Assembly (NCBI GenBank): GCA_963816855.1
Contig: CAWFMA010000029.1
Location: forward strand, 12,908-76,907
Length of the DNA stretch: 64,000 nt
Origin: DASTFP01 sp963816855
Lineage (GTDB): Bacteria; Verrucomicrobiota; Verrucomicrobiia; Chthoniobacterales; Terrimicrobiaceae
Direction of reading: 5' to 3'
Shown: one piece after another, positions 53,377 to 62,176 of the stretch
Position numbering within the stretch: the stretch's first letter is position 1
Layout of the letters: every line of letters starts with the position of its first letter
Program-made: the position numbers and the translations under genes
The notes under the pieces: generated by a model
The model's database searches: none
What the model was told of the DNA's origin: nothing
What the model saw: only the letters and a program-made list of their open reading frames with translations

Positions 53377-53909
53377 TCAAAACAGGGGCGTGATTTCCTT
53401 TTCGAAAGTTTCCTTCGACGCGAGGCCGACATGCTTTGAGACGATTTTTCCGCTCCGATCGATGATAAAGGTAGTCGGTACTCCCGTACCCCGAAATCCT
53501 GCATCATCTTGAGATTGCCCATCACGACGGGGTAGTTCATCGCGAACTCTTTCATGAATTGCTTGACCACAGATGACCCTTGCTCATCGACAGAAACGCC
53601 AACCACGACCAGTCCCTTCTCACCGTATTTCTTCTGCAGGTCGATGAAGCCGGGGATCTCGGCTTTACAAGGCGGACACCACGTTGCCCAGAAGTCAAGA
53701 ATGACAACTTTACCGTCGAAGTCGGACGACTTCACTAGCTTGCCATTAGGATCCTTCAACTCCCAGACCGGAGCTTTTGAGGACCCGAGGGTGCCTGTTG
53801 CAGAAGGGCGAAAGAAGGGCCGAAGGCTGGTAATTGCTAAAGCAAAAAACGCTCCAGCGAACAGGACTGCCAGGCCGAAGTTTGGTAAATTCCGCACTGT
53901 GATTTTCAT
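53377..53909 (-). pseudogene. TlpA/ResA-like thiol-disulfide oxidoreductase with a frameshift
   Basis: Begins MKITVRNLPNFGLAVLFAGA with a membrane anchor, then a thioredoxin fold with the CPPC active site (VILDFWATWCPPCKAEIPGF). After LKMMQDFGVR the frame is lost. One base (a C on the plus strand, near 53481-53485) appears to be missing; restoring it gives GVPTTFIIDRSGKIVSKHVG and a normal end at 53377. In the unshifted frame translation runs to 53283. The protein would reduce disulfides in the periplasm. Either a recent mutation or a single-base sequencing error explains it. Confidence 0.8.
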
Positions 53910-54111
53910 TAAATATTTGTGCTTCCAAAGAATAAGCGCACAGCCGTCTGCCTGAGTAACTCCCATCTTTCTGCCAAATGCACCCCAAAAAAGTTTACCA
54001 GAAACGGAGGAGACATGCGATCCGAAGGCGGCGTACCTCCGCGAGTGCCTTTGGCAAAAACAATAGATTATTGCGTTGGCTTTGTTCCCTCTTGTGCTCT
54101 AATGTGTCTAC

Positions 54112-56004
54112 ATGAGCACAGAAAAAGCCTGCAAAGCAAGCACCAATCAGGACTCACCGGCGGATGGCAAAGAGAACACGTCGGCACACGCCGCAACAGG
54201 GATGAACCCGAAAAGCGGCAAGCAACTGGCAAACACAATTCGCGCCACCGCAGGCAAGAACGATTCCCGCTACTGGCTTCCGCGCGTGTTCCGCCCGGTA
54301 AATGCCCGGGGCGCGGCGTCGCCACATTACTCGATGAAGGTTCAGTTCCGGGGACGGCGAATGGCATTCACGCTAAGCACCGGAAACAAGGATGCGGCGG
54401 CCAAGCGGGCGGCGGCGATATACGGCGAGCTTCTGGCACATGGCATTGAGGCGACACTTGCCAGGCGCCGGGCACAACGCCCGGAGGGGGAGGACGTAGC
54501 CACCATCGGGGAATACCTCTCCGCAGCGCAAGCCGTCATGGCCGTGCGGCCGGCCAGCTTTGCCGCCTATGCCCTCAACCTGCGGCGGATCGCGGGTGAC
54601 ATCCTCAATCTTCGCGCAGCCAAGCGAGCAAAGACCAAGCAGAAGCGGGCAACGCGGCAGGCCATCGAGAACGCGCCGGTTTCCATTTTGACGCCGGAGG
54701 CGGTTCAGGCGTGGCGGTTGGCTTATGTGGCCCGAGCCGGGGTCAACGGGACAAAGGCGAGATCGGCACGCATTTCGAGCAATTCGATGATCCGGCTGGC
54801 CCGGAGTCTGTTCGCTCGCAAGGTGCTGAAATTTCTTGGCGCATTACGGCTGCCCGACCCGCTCCCATTTCGGGGCGTGGAGTTTTTCCCGCGCGAGTCC
54901 ATGCGCTACACGTCGCGAATTGATGCCGGAGTCCTGATGCGGCAGGCCCGCGAGGAGTTGGCGGAATCGGACCCGGACAGTTTTCTGGCGATGTTGCTGG
55001 CGCTGGGCGCCGGGCTGCGTCGCGGGGAGATTGACCGCCTCCTGTGGCGCAATGTGGATTTCGCCCGGGGGCGCATCATCGTCGAAGAGTCGGAGCACGG
55101 GCAGTTGAAGACGGAGGATTCACGGGGGACCGTGGATATTGACCCGCGCACGGTGGAAATTCTCCGCGGCTTTCGGGCGAAGGCGCAGGGGCAATTCGTG
55201 ATCGAGGCCAAGCGGGCGATTGCCGGGGAGGCATCCCGCGCCTGGGGAAAGCGTTACCGTTGCCTGCGGGTCTTTGACAGCGTGAACCGCTGGCTGCGGG
55301 CGCATGGCATCGAGGGCCACAAAGCCCTCCATACCTTGCGAAAAGAAGCGGGCGCGATCGTGGCAACACGCGACGGCATCTTTGCGGCGTCGCAGTTTCT
55401 CCGGCATCGAGACATCGCCATTACCGCCGCGGTTTATGCGGACAAGAAAACCCGCACCGTCATTGACATGGGCGCGCTCCTCGATGCGGGCGAATCAAGG
55501 CCCGGAAACGTCATTGCGATGTCGGAGAGCACACCCCCGAGCCGACGGGCAAGGCCCGAAGGAAATGAGCAACAAGGCATTCGAGGACAAGTCGCTCGCA
55601 GAGCGAAAGCTCACCTCTTGCGCCGATCCGAGGAGCTCGACGGGCTGGCTTCCGAGGCTGAGAGGCCGAAGCGGAGGGAAGTGCCTGACGTGTCTGAAAA
55701 GGTTTTGCTGGCACTTGACGGGAAGAAAGCGGACGCGACATTATATTTGGCTCTGAGGGCGAAACCCAGCTTATCTTCAGGCCCTCAAAAGAAGGCGGCT
55801 GCCAGATGGACGTTTTCCATCCCACCGGTCCCCGTCTCCGGCTATGACACTCAACGCGAACTAAGCAAGGCCGGCCGGGGGCTTTGGGTTTGGGACAAAG
55901 AAAAGGGCGAGAAAAAGGGCGAGCCATCCGTCGCGTTCAAGGCGGCGGAGCAACTGCTGGCCTGCCATGTGATGAGAAACTGCAGGCTCTCCGTGTCGAG
56001 GTAA
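54112..56004 (+). CDS. int: Tyrosine-type site-specific integrase with a long C-terminal extension
   Basis: A 630-residue phage-type recombinase. An N-terminal DNA-binding region (about 50-130, SPHYSMKVQFRGRRMAFTLS) and core-binding domain (130-260) precede the catalytic domain with Arg303 (GAGLRRGEIDRLLW), His407 and Arg410 (ALHTLRKEAG), His432 (FLRHRDIAITAAVYADK) and the nucleophile Tyr442. Typical relatives end near residue 470 (PGNVIAM). Here a basic, low-complexity extension of about 160 residues follows, possibly after loss of a stop or a fusion. The gene lies at the left end of the putative island. No tRNA target was found beside it. Confidence 0.9.
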   Translation: MSTEKACKASTNQDSPADGKENTSAHAATGMNPKSGKQLANTIRATAGKNDSRYWLPRVFRPVNARGAASPHYSMKVQFRGRRMAFTLSTGNKDAAAKRAAAIYGELLAHGIEATLARRRAQRPEGEDVATIGEYLSAAQAVMAVRPASFAAYALNLRRIAGDILNLRAAKRAKTKQKRATRQAIENAPVSILTPEAVQAWRLAYVARAGVNGTKARSARISSNSMIRLARSLFARKVLKFLGALRLPDPLPFRGVEFFPRESMRYTSRIDAGVLMRQAREELAESDPDSFLAMLLALGAGLRRGEIDRLLWRNVDFARGRIIVEESEHGQLKTEDSRGTVDIDPRTVEILRGFRAKAQGQFVIEAKRAIAGEASRAWGKRYRCLRVFDSVNRWLRAHGIEGHKALHTLRKEAGAIVATRDGIFAASQFLRHRDIAITAAVYADKKTRTVIDMGALLDAGESRPGNVIAMSESTPPSRRARPEGNEQQGIRGQVARRAKAHLLRRSEELDGLASEAERPKRREVPDVSEKVLLALDGKKADATLYLALRAKPSLSSGPQKKAAARWTFSIPPVPVSGYDTQRELSKAGRGLWVWDKEKGEKKGEPSVAFKAAEQLLACHVMRNCRLSVSR

Positions 56005-56202
56005 CACCACTTCACGAGTTGAGTGAAAGACCCGAAATAGAGGCGGTGATGGAGCAATTCTCAAAATGAGGAGCTGCTGGAGACGGTGAGCTACCAGCTA
56101 ATCGAGGGCCCAGGCCGCGATCGGCCTCGTCGTCGAAGCCTTGTCTGAAGAGCACGGGGGAATAAAACTCAAGAAGGCGTTCGATCTATTGCAGGGTGAC
56201 CA

Positions 56203-56421
56203 ATGGGGCGGGATATTCAAAAGCTGCAGGACTGCACCATGTTTTTGGCCGCGACACTTCAACGCCCGCCTACAAAGAAAGAACTAAGGGAGCGCTACGA
56301 ATCCGGATGCCGGACCGGTGTGGATGCGCAGTTTAGCAGACTGCTAAGACACGCCGGACTTTCGTGGCTGCCGTCGATGGCGCAGCTGCGTCGCGCTCTG
56401 TCCCCTCGCAACTTGAGTTGA
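56203..56421 (+). CDS. Small hypothetical protein of the island
   Basis: A 72-residue frame: MGRDIQKLQDCTMFLAATLQ, then RPPTKKELRERYESG and AQFSRLLRHAGLSWLPS. The last part looks like a conserved basic helix-rich motif, but no family name can be given. It lies between the integrase and the AlpA-like regulator, in the same direction. Confidence 0.5.
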   Translation: MGRDIQKLQDCTMFLAATLQRPPTKKELRERYESGCRTGVDAQFSRLLRHAGLSWLPSMAQLRRALSPRNLS

Positions 56422-56475
56422 GATATTTTCTAACGTCAATGACACACGTGGCCGCGTTCTGGCACTTTGGAAGGC

Positions 56476-56667
56476 ATGCAGAAAATCATGCCTACAGAAA
56501 AGGTCACACTAAGTCGAAAAGGCCTCGCGGAACGCTGGTCCTGCAGCATTGAGACTATCAAGCGCCGAGAGGCAGCAGGCGTCCTTAAGGCTTTAAAGTT
56601 GGGCCGGTTGGTTCGCTACAGGTTGGCGGATGTCGAGGCCGCGGAAGCCGAGGCCGAGGTGCGCTAA
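56476..56667 (+). CDS. AlpA/excisionase-like helix-turn-helix regulator
   Basis: A 63-residue protein of the MerR-like HTH_17 group: TLSRKGLAERWSCSIETIKR, then REAAGVLKALKLGRLVRYRL and a short Glu/Ala tail. Such proteins serve as excisionases or as AlpA-type activators of integrase genes in prophages and phage satellites. ATG at 56476 is used; a second ATG lies at 56488. It follows the integrase with the same orientation. Confidence 0.78.
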   Translation: MQKIMPTEKVTLSRKGLAERWSCSIETIKRREAAGVLKALKLGRLVRYRLADVEAAEAEAEVR

Positions 56668-57073
56668 TGGGATGCCATCGAGCTGTAGTGTGGCGGCGCA
56701 GTTGCGCACGAGGGTCGCGCTGGGTGCCCCGGGGGTGGGGCGCAGGGGGGTCCAGGGATGCCACACCCCCTTTTTGAAACTAAGGCTCTCAGTTCCTGCG
56801 AGGATTTTCAACTGGGTGCGCTCGTTGATAGCAGTGGCTCCAAGTCTCCGGCGGGCGTGATGCTGCCATGAAGGCGGCGCAGCGCATTGAGGGCGGCAAG
56901 GTAGCGCGAGTCCGCCTGGCGAACGCCGCATGAGCAAAAAAGAGAGCCGGAATTTCTCCCGGCCCAAACATCTTTGAAATGCTACCTCCCTCAATAGAAC
57001 AAAGTCCCTCGAGCGTCAAGCAACGGGCGAGAAAAACCCGCTCTCGCGGAGATCGCGGACGAGGTGCGAGACG
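56668..57073. other. Non-coding stretch of the island
   Basis: About 400 bases without a convincing gene. It contains a G-rich tract (near 56730-56760), a 21-codon frame from about 56869 and a 15-codon frame from about 56931, neither of which is compelling. A promoter for the gene at 57074 is likely near the right end. Confidence 0.35.
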
Positions 57074-57655
57074 ATGAGTGACCCCGCCACTCCTGATGGA
57101 GCAATGACCAAGGGTGACCGCGACAGTTTGCTTCAAGTCGCCCGCCTGCGGACTCGCGTCGCCAAAGACCAGGCCGTCGCTTTCGCGGCGAAGCTTAAGG
57201 CCGACTTTGAAAAGCAACTGGACGCCCATTACCCCTGGGACACGGACGAGATGTGGTCCGCGATGGCGAAGCTGATGGAGAAGACCCAAAAGGAGGCCCA
57301 AGAGCAAGTCGCCGCCCGAAGTCGCGAGCTCGGCATCCCCGAATGGGCCGCGCCGTCCTTGAACTGGTATTGGCGCGATCAAGGGCAGCAAGCGACCAAG
57401 GAGCGCAAGGTTGAGTTGCGGCGACTCGCGGCGACGGAGATTGACGCGACGGTCAAGGCTGCGAAGTCCAAAATCGACGAAGCGAGCCTGGCCATCCAAA
57501 CGGCGCTCCTCGCTAGCGGGCTGACAAGCGCTGCGGCCAAGGAATTCCTCGAATCGATGCCTACTCCGGAGGCGCTCATGCCGGCGGTCGACGTCACGGC
57601 GCTCGAAACCAAACTCTTACGTCCCTCGCGGGGTCGATGCGCACTTTTGCGATGA
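57074..57655 (+). CDS. Hypothetical helical protein of the island
   Basis: A 193-residue protein starting MSDPATPDGAMTKGDRDSLL, predicted to be nearly all alpha-helical with long amphipathic segments (QVARLRTRVAKDQAVAFAAK, EVAARSRELG-like stretch near 75-85) and a conserved-looking C-terminus (KEFLESMPTPEALMPAVDVT). It resembles unnamed phage-type proteins; function unknown. The last ten residues may be shifted, since the frame runs on past the motif. Confidence 0.65.
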   Translation: MSDPATPDGAMTKGDRDSLLQVARLRTRVAKDQAVAFAAKLKADFEKQLDAHYPWDTDEMWSAMAKLMEKTQKEAQEQVAARSRELGIPEWAAPSLNWYWRDQGQQATKERKVELRRLAATEIDATVKAAKSKIDEASLAIQTALLASGLTSAAAKEFLESMPTPEALMPAVDVTALETKLLRPSRGRCALLR

Positions 57656-57984
57656 ATAGCCGCCCAAACTCTGGCAAGGCGGCAGGGCCATCGTTGTGGA
57701 GCTACACGGAGTGCCTGGCCAGCCCGGGGCAGCTTCAGGGGCCGGAAGGCCAAATGATCCCCGCAGAGCTGGATACAGGGCCACCCTCTAAAATGCGACG
57801 CCCGAGCTGGAAACCCGGGCGGCGCGAAGTGTCGATTGAACGGGCGACAACTGGCACATACCCCGCTACCGCGCGGATGTCCAGTCCCCTCGTGCGCCTG
57901 GCATGCGCCGCTCTCAGTGCGGAGGAACTTGAGGAGTGGATATGTCGACATCTCTCACCCGGGGAGGGCGAGCCATGTCCTTAG
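57637..57984 (+). CDS. Doubtful small protein of the island
   Basis: A 115-residue frame overlapping the end of the previous gene by 19 bases. The C-terminal part (VRLACAALSAEELEEWICRH) looks like a helix of a real protein, and the middle is proline/arginine-rich. No family is recognised. From here to 58251 other frames are open only in pieces, for example one starting MSLDHNAATHIREFRHLFAG at about 57975 that continues after a frame change, suggesting damaged genes. Confidence 0.3.
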   Translation: MRTFAMNSRPNSGKAAGPSLWSYTECLASPGQLQGPEGQMIPAELDTGPPSKMRRPSWKPGRREVSIERATTGTYPATARMSSPLVRLACAALSAEELEEWICRHLSPGEGEPCP

Positions 57985-58251
57985 ACCATAACGCCGCTAC
58001 CCATATCCGCGAGTTCCGGCACCTGTTCGCCGGCAACCGCCGGATAGTGGCGACCATTCGGGTTGCTTTGGCCAAAGTGCGCTTCCGGCCTCTTCGCGGA
58101 CCGAATGTCGAAAACTCGATCACGAAACTCTCGGCCGCATGGATAGGAGTAAACATCGGATCCTATCAACATGCGGGCCCCAAGACGTGCAAGACGCGAT
58201 CATGGCCCACCTGGCCAACTTCAAACCGAGATCCAACAGCTATTAACCTTT

Positions 58252-58677
58252 ATGAAACCATCACTTCCCCGTCTCCAGATATTAACCGGCCTGTTGGCAC
58301 GCCCTCAGGAGCCGCCCTGTCAATCCGGGCGCAAACTCGCCGAGTATCTTGCCAGTGATATTGGGACCGCAGACGAATTCCTTGCCCGATATGGCTGGCG
58401 AGTGCGATACGCCAAGGCACGCTGGCTGATTTACTGCGACGGCCGCTGGCGAATCGACGGAGACAACGTCTCCATCGTCGAACTGTTCGAAGAGTTTCGC
58501 GCAAGCATTCTAAAGGAAGCAAACCAAGTCGCCGACACGCGACTTCAGCGGCGAGCTCGCCGCCGTGTGGCTCACCTGGGAAGCCTGCCCATGCTCAATC
58601 GAATCCTTCGCCTTGCGAATGCTCGTGCCGCCGCGGCTATTCCAGAGGGCCTCCATTATGCCTCATCCCCACACTAA
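58252..58677 (+). CDS. Truncated primase/helicase fragment (D5 N-terminal-like)
   Basis: A 141-residue protein. The central segment TADEFLARYGWRVRYAKARW, LIYCDGRWRIDGDNVSIVEL and RVAHLGSLPMLNRILRLANA matches the N-terminal domain found in D5/P4-type phage and plasmid primase-helicases (the 'WLxWDGxRW' motif and the following helical region). The helicase part that should follow is absent, and the next gene begins 20 bases before its stop. It is therefore probably a remnant, or a stand-alone accessory domain. Start at ATG 58252; the frame is open 81 bases further upstream. Confidence 0.55.
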   Translation: MKPSLPRLQILTGLLARPQEPPCQSGRKLAEYLASDIGTADEFLARYGWRVRYAKARWLIYCDGRWRIDGDNVSIVELFEEFRASILKEANQVADTRLQRRARRRVAHLGSLPMLNRILRLANARAAAAIPEGLHYASSPH

Positions 58678-58903
58678 CGGCCAGGGAGATTGGCGAAACA
58701 TCGTCGTCTCAATTGTTCCCAATGCCTGGGAAACAAAGACGACCGACATCTCGCTCGGCGCAGCATTGGAAAACATTCGCCGCGGCCGCTGGGCAGAGCC
58801 TGTCGCCAGCATTCGTGAAAAATACGCAGAGGCGCTCGCACAGGCTGAAAAGGACGGCAACCCTGACCTCATCAAGCCGCAAAGGATGCCATCAATCCCC
58901 TGA
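58658..58903 (+). pseudogene. N-terminal part of the VirE/BT4734-like primase, separated by a frame change
   Basis: An 81-residue frame, NIVVSIVPNAWETKTTDISL then GAALENIRRGRWAEPVASIR, that corresponds to the expected N-terminus of the large primase-like protein which continues in another frame. The continuation AAKDAINPLKRKLHGVMFSG is read one base back. The two frames overlap between 58867 and 58900. A CCCC run abuts the UGA stop at 58901, so -1 slippage there would join them; a simple indel is the other explanation. Confidence 0.6.
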
Positions 58904-58923
58904 AAAGGAAACTCCACGGGGTC

Positions 58924-60933
58924 ATGTTCAGTGGCCGATTCAAGGCCCGCCGCGGCGACAGGCTAGACGCACACTCAGGTTACCTCTGTGCCGATATTGA
59001 CAAGGTTCCCCCCGATGGCTGTTCGCAAATAATCGAGGCCCTCAAGAATGACCCTCACGTTCAAGCTGCCTTCCGCTCGCCATCCGGGTGGGGAGTGAAA
59101 GTGGTTTTCTCAATCCTGCCAGATGCCAGCAAACATGCTTCGAGTTATCTGGCCGTTGAGCGACATGTTGAGGCAACCTACGGCCAGGCTATTGATTCCC
59201 CTTGCAAGGATAGCGTCCGGCTTTGCTTTGTGTCGGACGATCCTGACATCTTCATCCGAGCGGACAATGCGCAGGTTCTTCGCCCCCTTGAGTCTGAACC
59301 GCAGCCAGGCTTCCCTTCTGGCAACGAAGAAGAACCCAAGGATGCCGGCCAATGGAACAAGGACTCAATCGACGAGGCCCTTGGCTCAACCGGCGTAATC
59401 CTGCCCAGCGGACACACAACCTTCAGCGAATCCGCCGCCAGGCTTTTCATGATCCTCGCCAGAACAGGGAGGTTCTTCTTCAGCGGCAAAAGGGTGTGCA
59501 GCCTCGCCGACGACAATGGGCATTTGAGCCTCGAAATTGTCAGCGATAATCAATTCCGGTCAGCCATTGAAGACCATGTTCGGCTCTTTAGCTGGCGCGA
59601 GGACCACGGACAACACCTGCTCAAATCCGGCGCCCGATGCAGCCTCGATCAGGCAAGGGTTCTTCTCGCCTCCTCAAAGCCCGGCGAATTGCTTCCCCCC
59701 GTCGCCACCATCCATCATTGCCCCTGCCTGATCCGGCATACGGACGGCAGCACCGCCGTCCTTGGCAAGGGGTATCATCCCCTGCAAGGGGGACGCCTCG
59801 TCGCAGGTGGCGCGATGCCGTGGCCAATGCCCCTGGATGAGGCAAAAACGGTTCTCTTGGAGCCCCTGGAAGAATTCGCATTCCTCTCCCCGGCAGATAA
59901 ATCTCGCGCCTTCGCCGCCTTTATTTCTCCGGCGATCAAAAGCCTTGGCTCTCTTGATGTCAGCTTTCCTTTGGTCGTCGTTGAAGCCAACGAGTCTCAG
60001 GCCGGCAAAGGCTTTTTGCTTGATCTGATCGGAGCCGTTTATCGACAACCCGCCGGCGCTCTCCTGACCCAGCGCACAGGAGGAGTGGGCTCCTTCGATG
60101 AATCGCTGTCCCAACGCCTCATCGAGGCTAACGCCATTATCCGCATTGACAATATCCGCGGGCACCTGAACTCCCAACTTCTCGAAGCCATTCTCACCTG
60201 CCCTCTGAACGGCGCTGTTTCCGCTCGCGTGCCGCATAAAGGTGAATCCAGCGTCGACCCGCACCTCTTTTCCTTCCAACTCACAAGCAACGGCTTTCAG
60301 GCAACTGCCGACCTCGCCAACCGGTCATGCATTATCCGGATTCTCAAACGCAATGGATATGCATTCAAAACATACGGCAGCCCGCTCATCAACATCCTTG
60401 GTCACGTCCAGGCCGAACAACCTCGATTTCTCTCCGCCGTCTACTCCTTCGTCAATGAGTGGATCGCGCATGAAATGCCCAGGTCTTCAGATACCCGCGG
60501 ACAGGGCGCCTTCCGCCTCTGGTGGCAAATCATAGATTGGATCACCCTCAACCTGGCCTGCCTGCCATCTCCGATCGAAGGGCATCAAGCCGCCCAAGCC
60601 GGAGCCTCGAACCCCACGCTCGGCTGGCTCAGGGAAATATTCCTCAAATTCTCATCCCAGTCCCGCCTCGAAGAGCCGTTGTCAGCCAGCGAAATCGCTG
60701 AATTCTGCGCCATCCATGAACTCAGGATCCCCGGCCTCCAAGACGCCAGCGAAGAGAAAATCCTCCAGCATATTGGCAGACTTATGGCTGCTGCCTTTAA
60801 GGCAGGCGATAACGTTCAAGGTGAGGGATTCGAGGTCCACCGCACACAAGACGCCCGCTTCGTCGAGTCAATTAACCAAACCCGGGAATTCAAAAAATAT
60901 GAGTTCCGCAGAACCCAGTCTGCCACCATTTGA
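58924..60933 (+). CDS. Primase-like replication protein: VirE/BT4734 N-domain plus AAA+/SF3-like helicase domain
   Basis: A 669-residue protein for element replication. The N-terminus (MFSGRFKARRGDRLDAHSGY, LCADIDKVP) is the end of the BT4734/VirE_N primase-type domain, with acidic residues likely binding metal. The middle holds a P-loop at 354-363 (EANESQAGKG), a Walker B-like NAIIRIDNIRG (403-413) and a sensor/arginine-finger region (FSFQLTSNGFQATADLANRS), as in phage-type helicases. The first ATG in this frame lies inside the N-domain, so the true protein must begin in the frame at 58658-58903. Downstream lies a repeat-rich AT region. Confidence 0.75.
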   Translation: MFSGRFKARRGDRLDAHSGYLCADIDKVPPDGCSQIIEALKNDPHVQAAFRSPSGWGVKVVFSILPDASKHASSYLAVERHVEATYGQAIDSPCKDSVRLCFVSDDPDIFIRADNAQVLRPLESEPQPGFPSGNEEEPKDAGQWNKDSIDEALGSTGVILPSGHTTFSESAARLFMILARTGRFFFSGKRVCSLADDNGHLSLEIVSDNQFRSAIEDHVRLFSWREDHGQHLLKSGARCSLDQARVLLASSKPGELLPPVATIHHCPCLIRHTDGSTAVLGKGYHPLQGGRLVAGGAMPWPMPLDEAKTVLLEPLEEFAFLSPADKSRAFAAFISPAIKSLGSLDVSFPLVVVEANESQAGKGFLLDLIGAVYRQPAGALLTQRTGGVGSFDESLSQRLIEANAIIRIDNIRGHLNSQLLEAILTCPLNGAVSARVPHKGESSVDPHLFSFQLTSNGFQATADLANRSCIIRILKRNGYAFKTYGSPLINILGHVQAEQPRFLSAVYSFVNEWIAHEMPRSSDTRGQGAFRLWWQIIDWITLNLACLPSPIEGHQAAQAGASNPTLGWLREIFLKFSSQSRLEEPLSASEIAEFCAIHELRIPGLQDASEEKILQHIGRLMAAAFKAGDNVQGEGFEVHRTQDARFVESINQTREFKKYEFRRTQSATI

Positions 60934-60983
60934 CCCCAAATATAGACACCAAGAGTGCCTCAGACACCTCCAGGTGCCTATCG

Positions 60984-61003
60984 TATCGTGAACTTACACG
61001 ATA
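60984..61003 (+). terminator. Hairpin after the primase gene
   Basis: TATCGTG and CACGATA form a seven-base-pair stem with a six-base loop, 50 bases after the primase stop, followed by GTTTTA. It may be a weak terminator or part of the adjacent origin-like region. Confidence 0.35.
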
Positions 61004-61017
61004 GTTTTACGCAGATG

Positions 61018-61255
61018 AAGTAACAAATAAAATAAATGAAGCTGGGTTGTCTAGGTTGGTTTCAAAAGTCAACCTAGACTACCGCGGTTCATTTTGGAAC
61101 CAACCCGGACTACCCTGGTTCAAATGCCAGTTTCAACCTAGACAACCCTATTCCATTCCATTTTCTAAAACCCACTCGAGACTTTACAGAAAATCTAAGG
61201 AGTTAGGCATTTTGGTTCCGAATAGGGTTATATGGGTTGGTTTTTTTGGCAGCCC
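61018..61255. other. Putative replication origin: AT-rich tract with inverted repeats of GGGTTG
   Basis: An AT-rich tract (61018-61042) is followed by a 15-base perfect inverted repeat, GGGTTGTCTAGGTTG at 61044-61058 against CAACCTAGACAACCC at 61134-61148. Part of it (GTCTAGGTTG) also pairs with CAACCTAGAC at 61070-61079, and GAACCA/TGGTTC forms a further pair inside. More GGTTGG-type units occur near 61099 and 61224-61240. The position directly behind a primase-helicase gene, AT content and repeats all fit an origin with initiator-binding sites. No gene is needed to explain the stretch. Confidence 0.5.
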
Positions 61256-62065
61256 ATGATCAACGAGTCGCTGGCAAGCAGAGCTCGGGCCTACATTTCG
61301 CTCATGCCGTCCGCGATTTCAGGGCAGCACGGACATAACGCCACCTTCGCCGTGGCCAAAAAACTCGTGCATGATTTCGGAATGAGCGAAGCAGACGCCT
61401 GGCACATCTTCCTCGACTACAACGCCCGCTGTCAACCGCCTTGGAACGAGGATGAATTGCGCCACAAACTTCACACCGCAGGTAACCTGACGAGGGCGGC
61501 CACCCGCCGTGGTCACCTGCGGCACGAGATCGCAAAGCCCGCACCCCCGACTGGCCCAGCTGTTTCCTGGACAAAGACACCGGCACCCCTCCCAAAAAAG
61601 CCGGATGCCGTCGTCGCCGACATGGTAAAACATAGCGATCACAAGGAGGCTGGCCCCGGCTTAGTAAATCTTGGTAACCACCCCCCACCATCACCAACTG
61701 CGACGCGAGGCGCAAGCATCCCCCCGATGATCACGCACCGAATGGAGGCCGACCTGTGCAATCGCGGGTTCTCTCAAGAGCGGATCAACAAAATGACTCC
61801 GACTGAAGCTTGGGAGATTCTGCATCGATCCACGGCTGTCGCGACGGCTAAGGACGGTTGCACATCCCTTGAGCCCGACCCCCGGCAGTTTGAAACCGAA
61901 GCCCGACGTATCGCCGACGAACTTGAGCGCCTGTATCAGGATGGCGCGATCCCCACGAGAGGCGCTCAGGATCCGGATACGTGTTTTTACGCCAGCCTGC
62001 TACATAGCTTCGACGCAACCTACACTGGCAAGATTAGCAATGCGCCGGCCTCTACTGCCCGCTGA
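61256..62065 (+). CDS. Primase-associated C-terminal-domain protein
   Basis: A 269-residue protein. The N-terminal 75 residues (SRARAYISLMPSAISGQHGH, NATFAVAKKLVHDFGMSEAD, CQPPWNEDELRHKLHTAGN) form the helical domain usually found near the C-terminus of phage primase/polymerases. A proline-rich linker and a helical C-terminus (DPRQFETEARRIADELERLY) follow. It probably works with the primase-like protein upstream, although here it is a separate gene. ATG at 61256 is used because the preceding codons lie inside the repeat-rich region. Confidence 0.7.
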   Translation: MINESLASRARAYISLMPSAISGQHGHNATFAVAKKLVHDFGMSEADAWHIFLDYNARCQPPWNEDELRHKLHTAGNLTRAATRRGHLRHEIAKPAPPTGPAVSWTKTPAPLPKKPDAVVADMVKHSDHKEAGPGLVNLGNHPPPSPTATRGASIPPMITHRMEADLCNRGFSQERINKMTPTEAWEILHRSTAVATAKDGCTSLEPDPRQFETEARRIADELERLYQDGAIPTRGAQDPDTCFYASLLHSFDATYTGKISNAPASTAR

Positions 62066-62176
62066 CGCGGATCCCGATAAGTTCCGAACAATCGGAAGAG
62101 GCGCATTCACCAGTTCACAGCTTCACTGCTTATTCTGCGCTTGCCGCTAGCATGAATTTGGGTCATTTTGTCACGC

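Noticed and set aside
54014..54449. Plus-strand frame starting after a strong GGAGGAG site before the integrase
   Set aside because: Most of it overlaps the integrase in another frame, the sequence is not protein-like, and the integrase has clear catalytic motifs.
56931..57010. Intrinsic terminator near GCCGG...CCGGC in the island
   Set aside because: The stem is only five pairs with no U-tract, so it is not supported.
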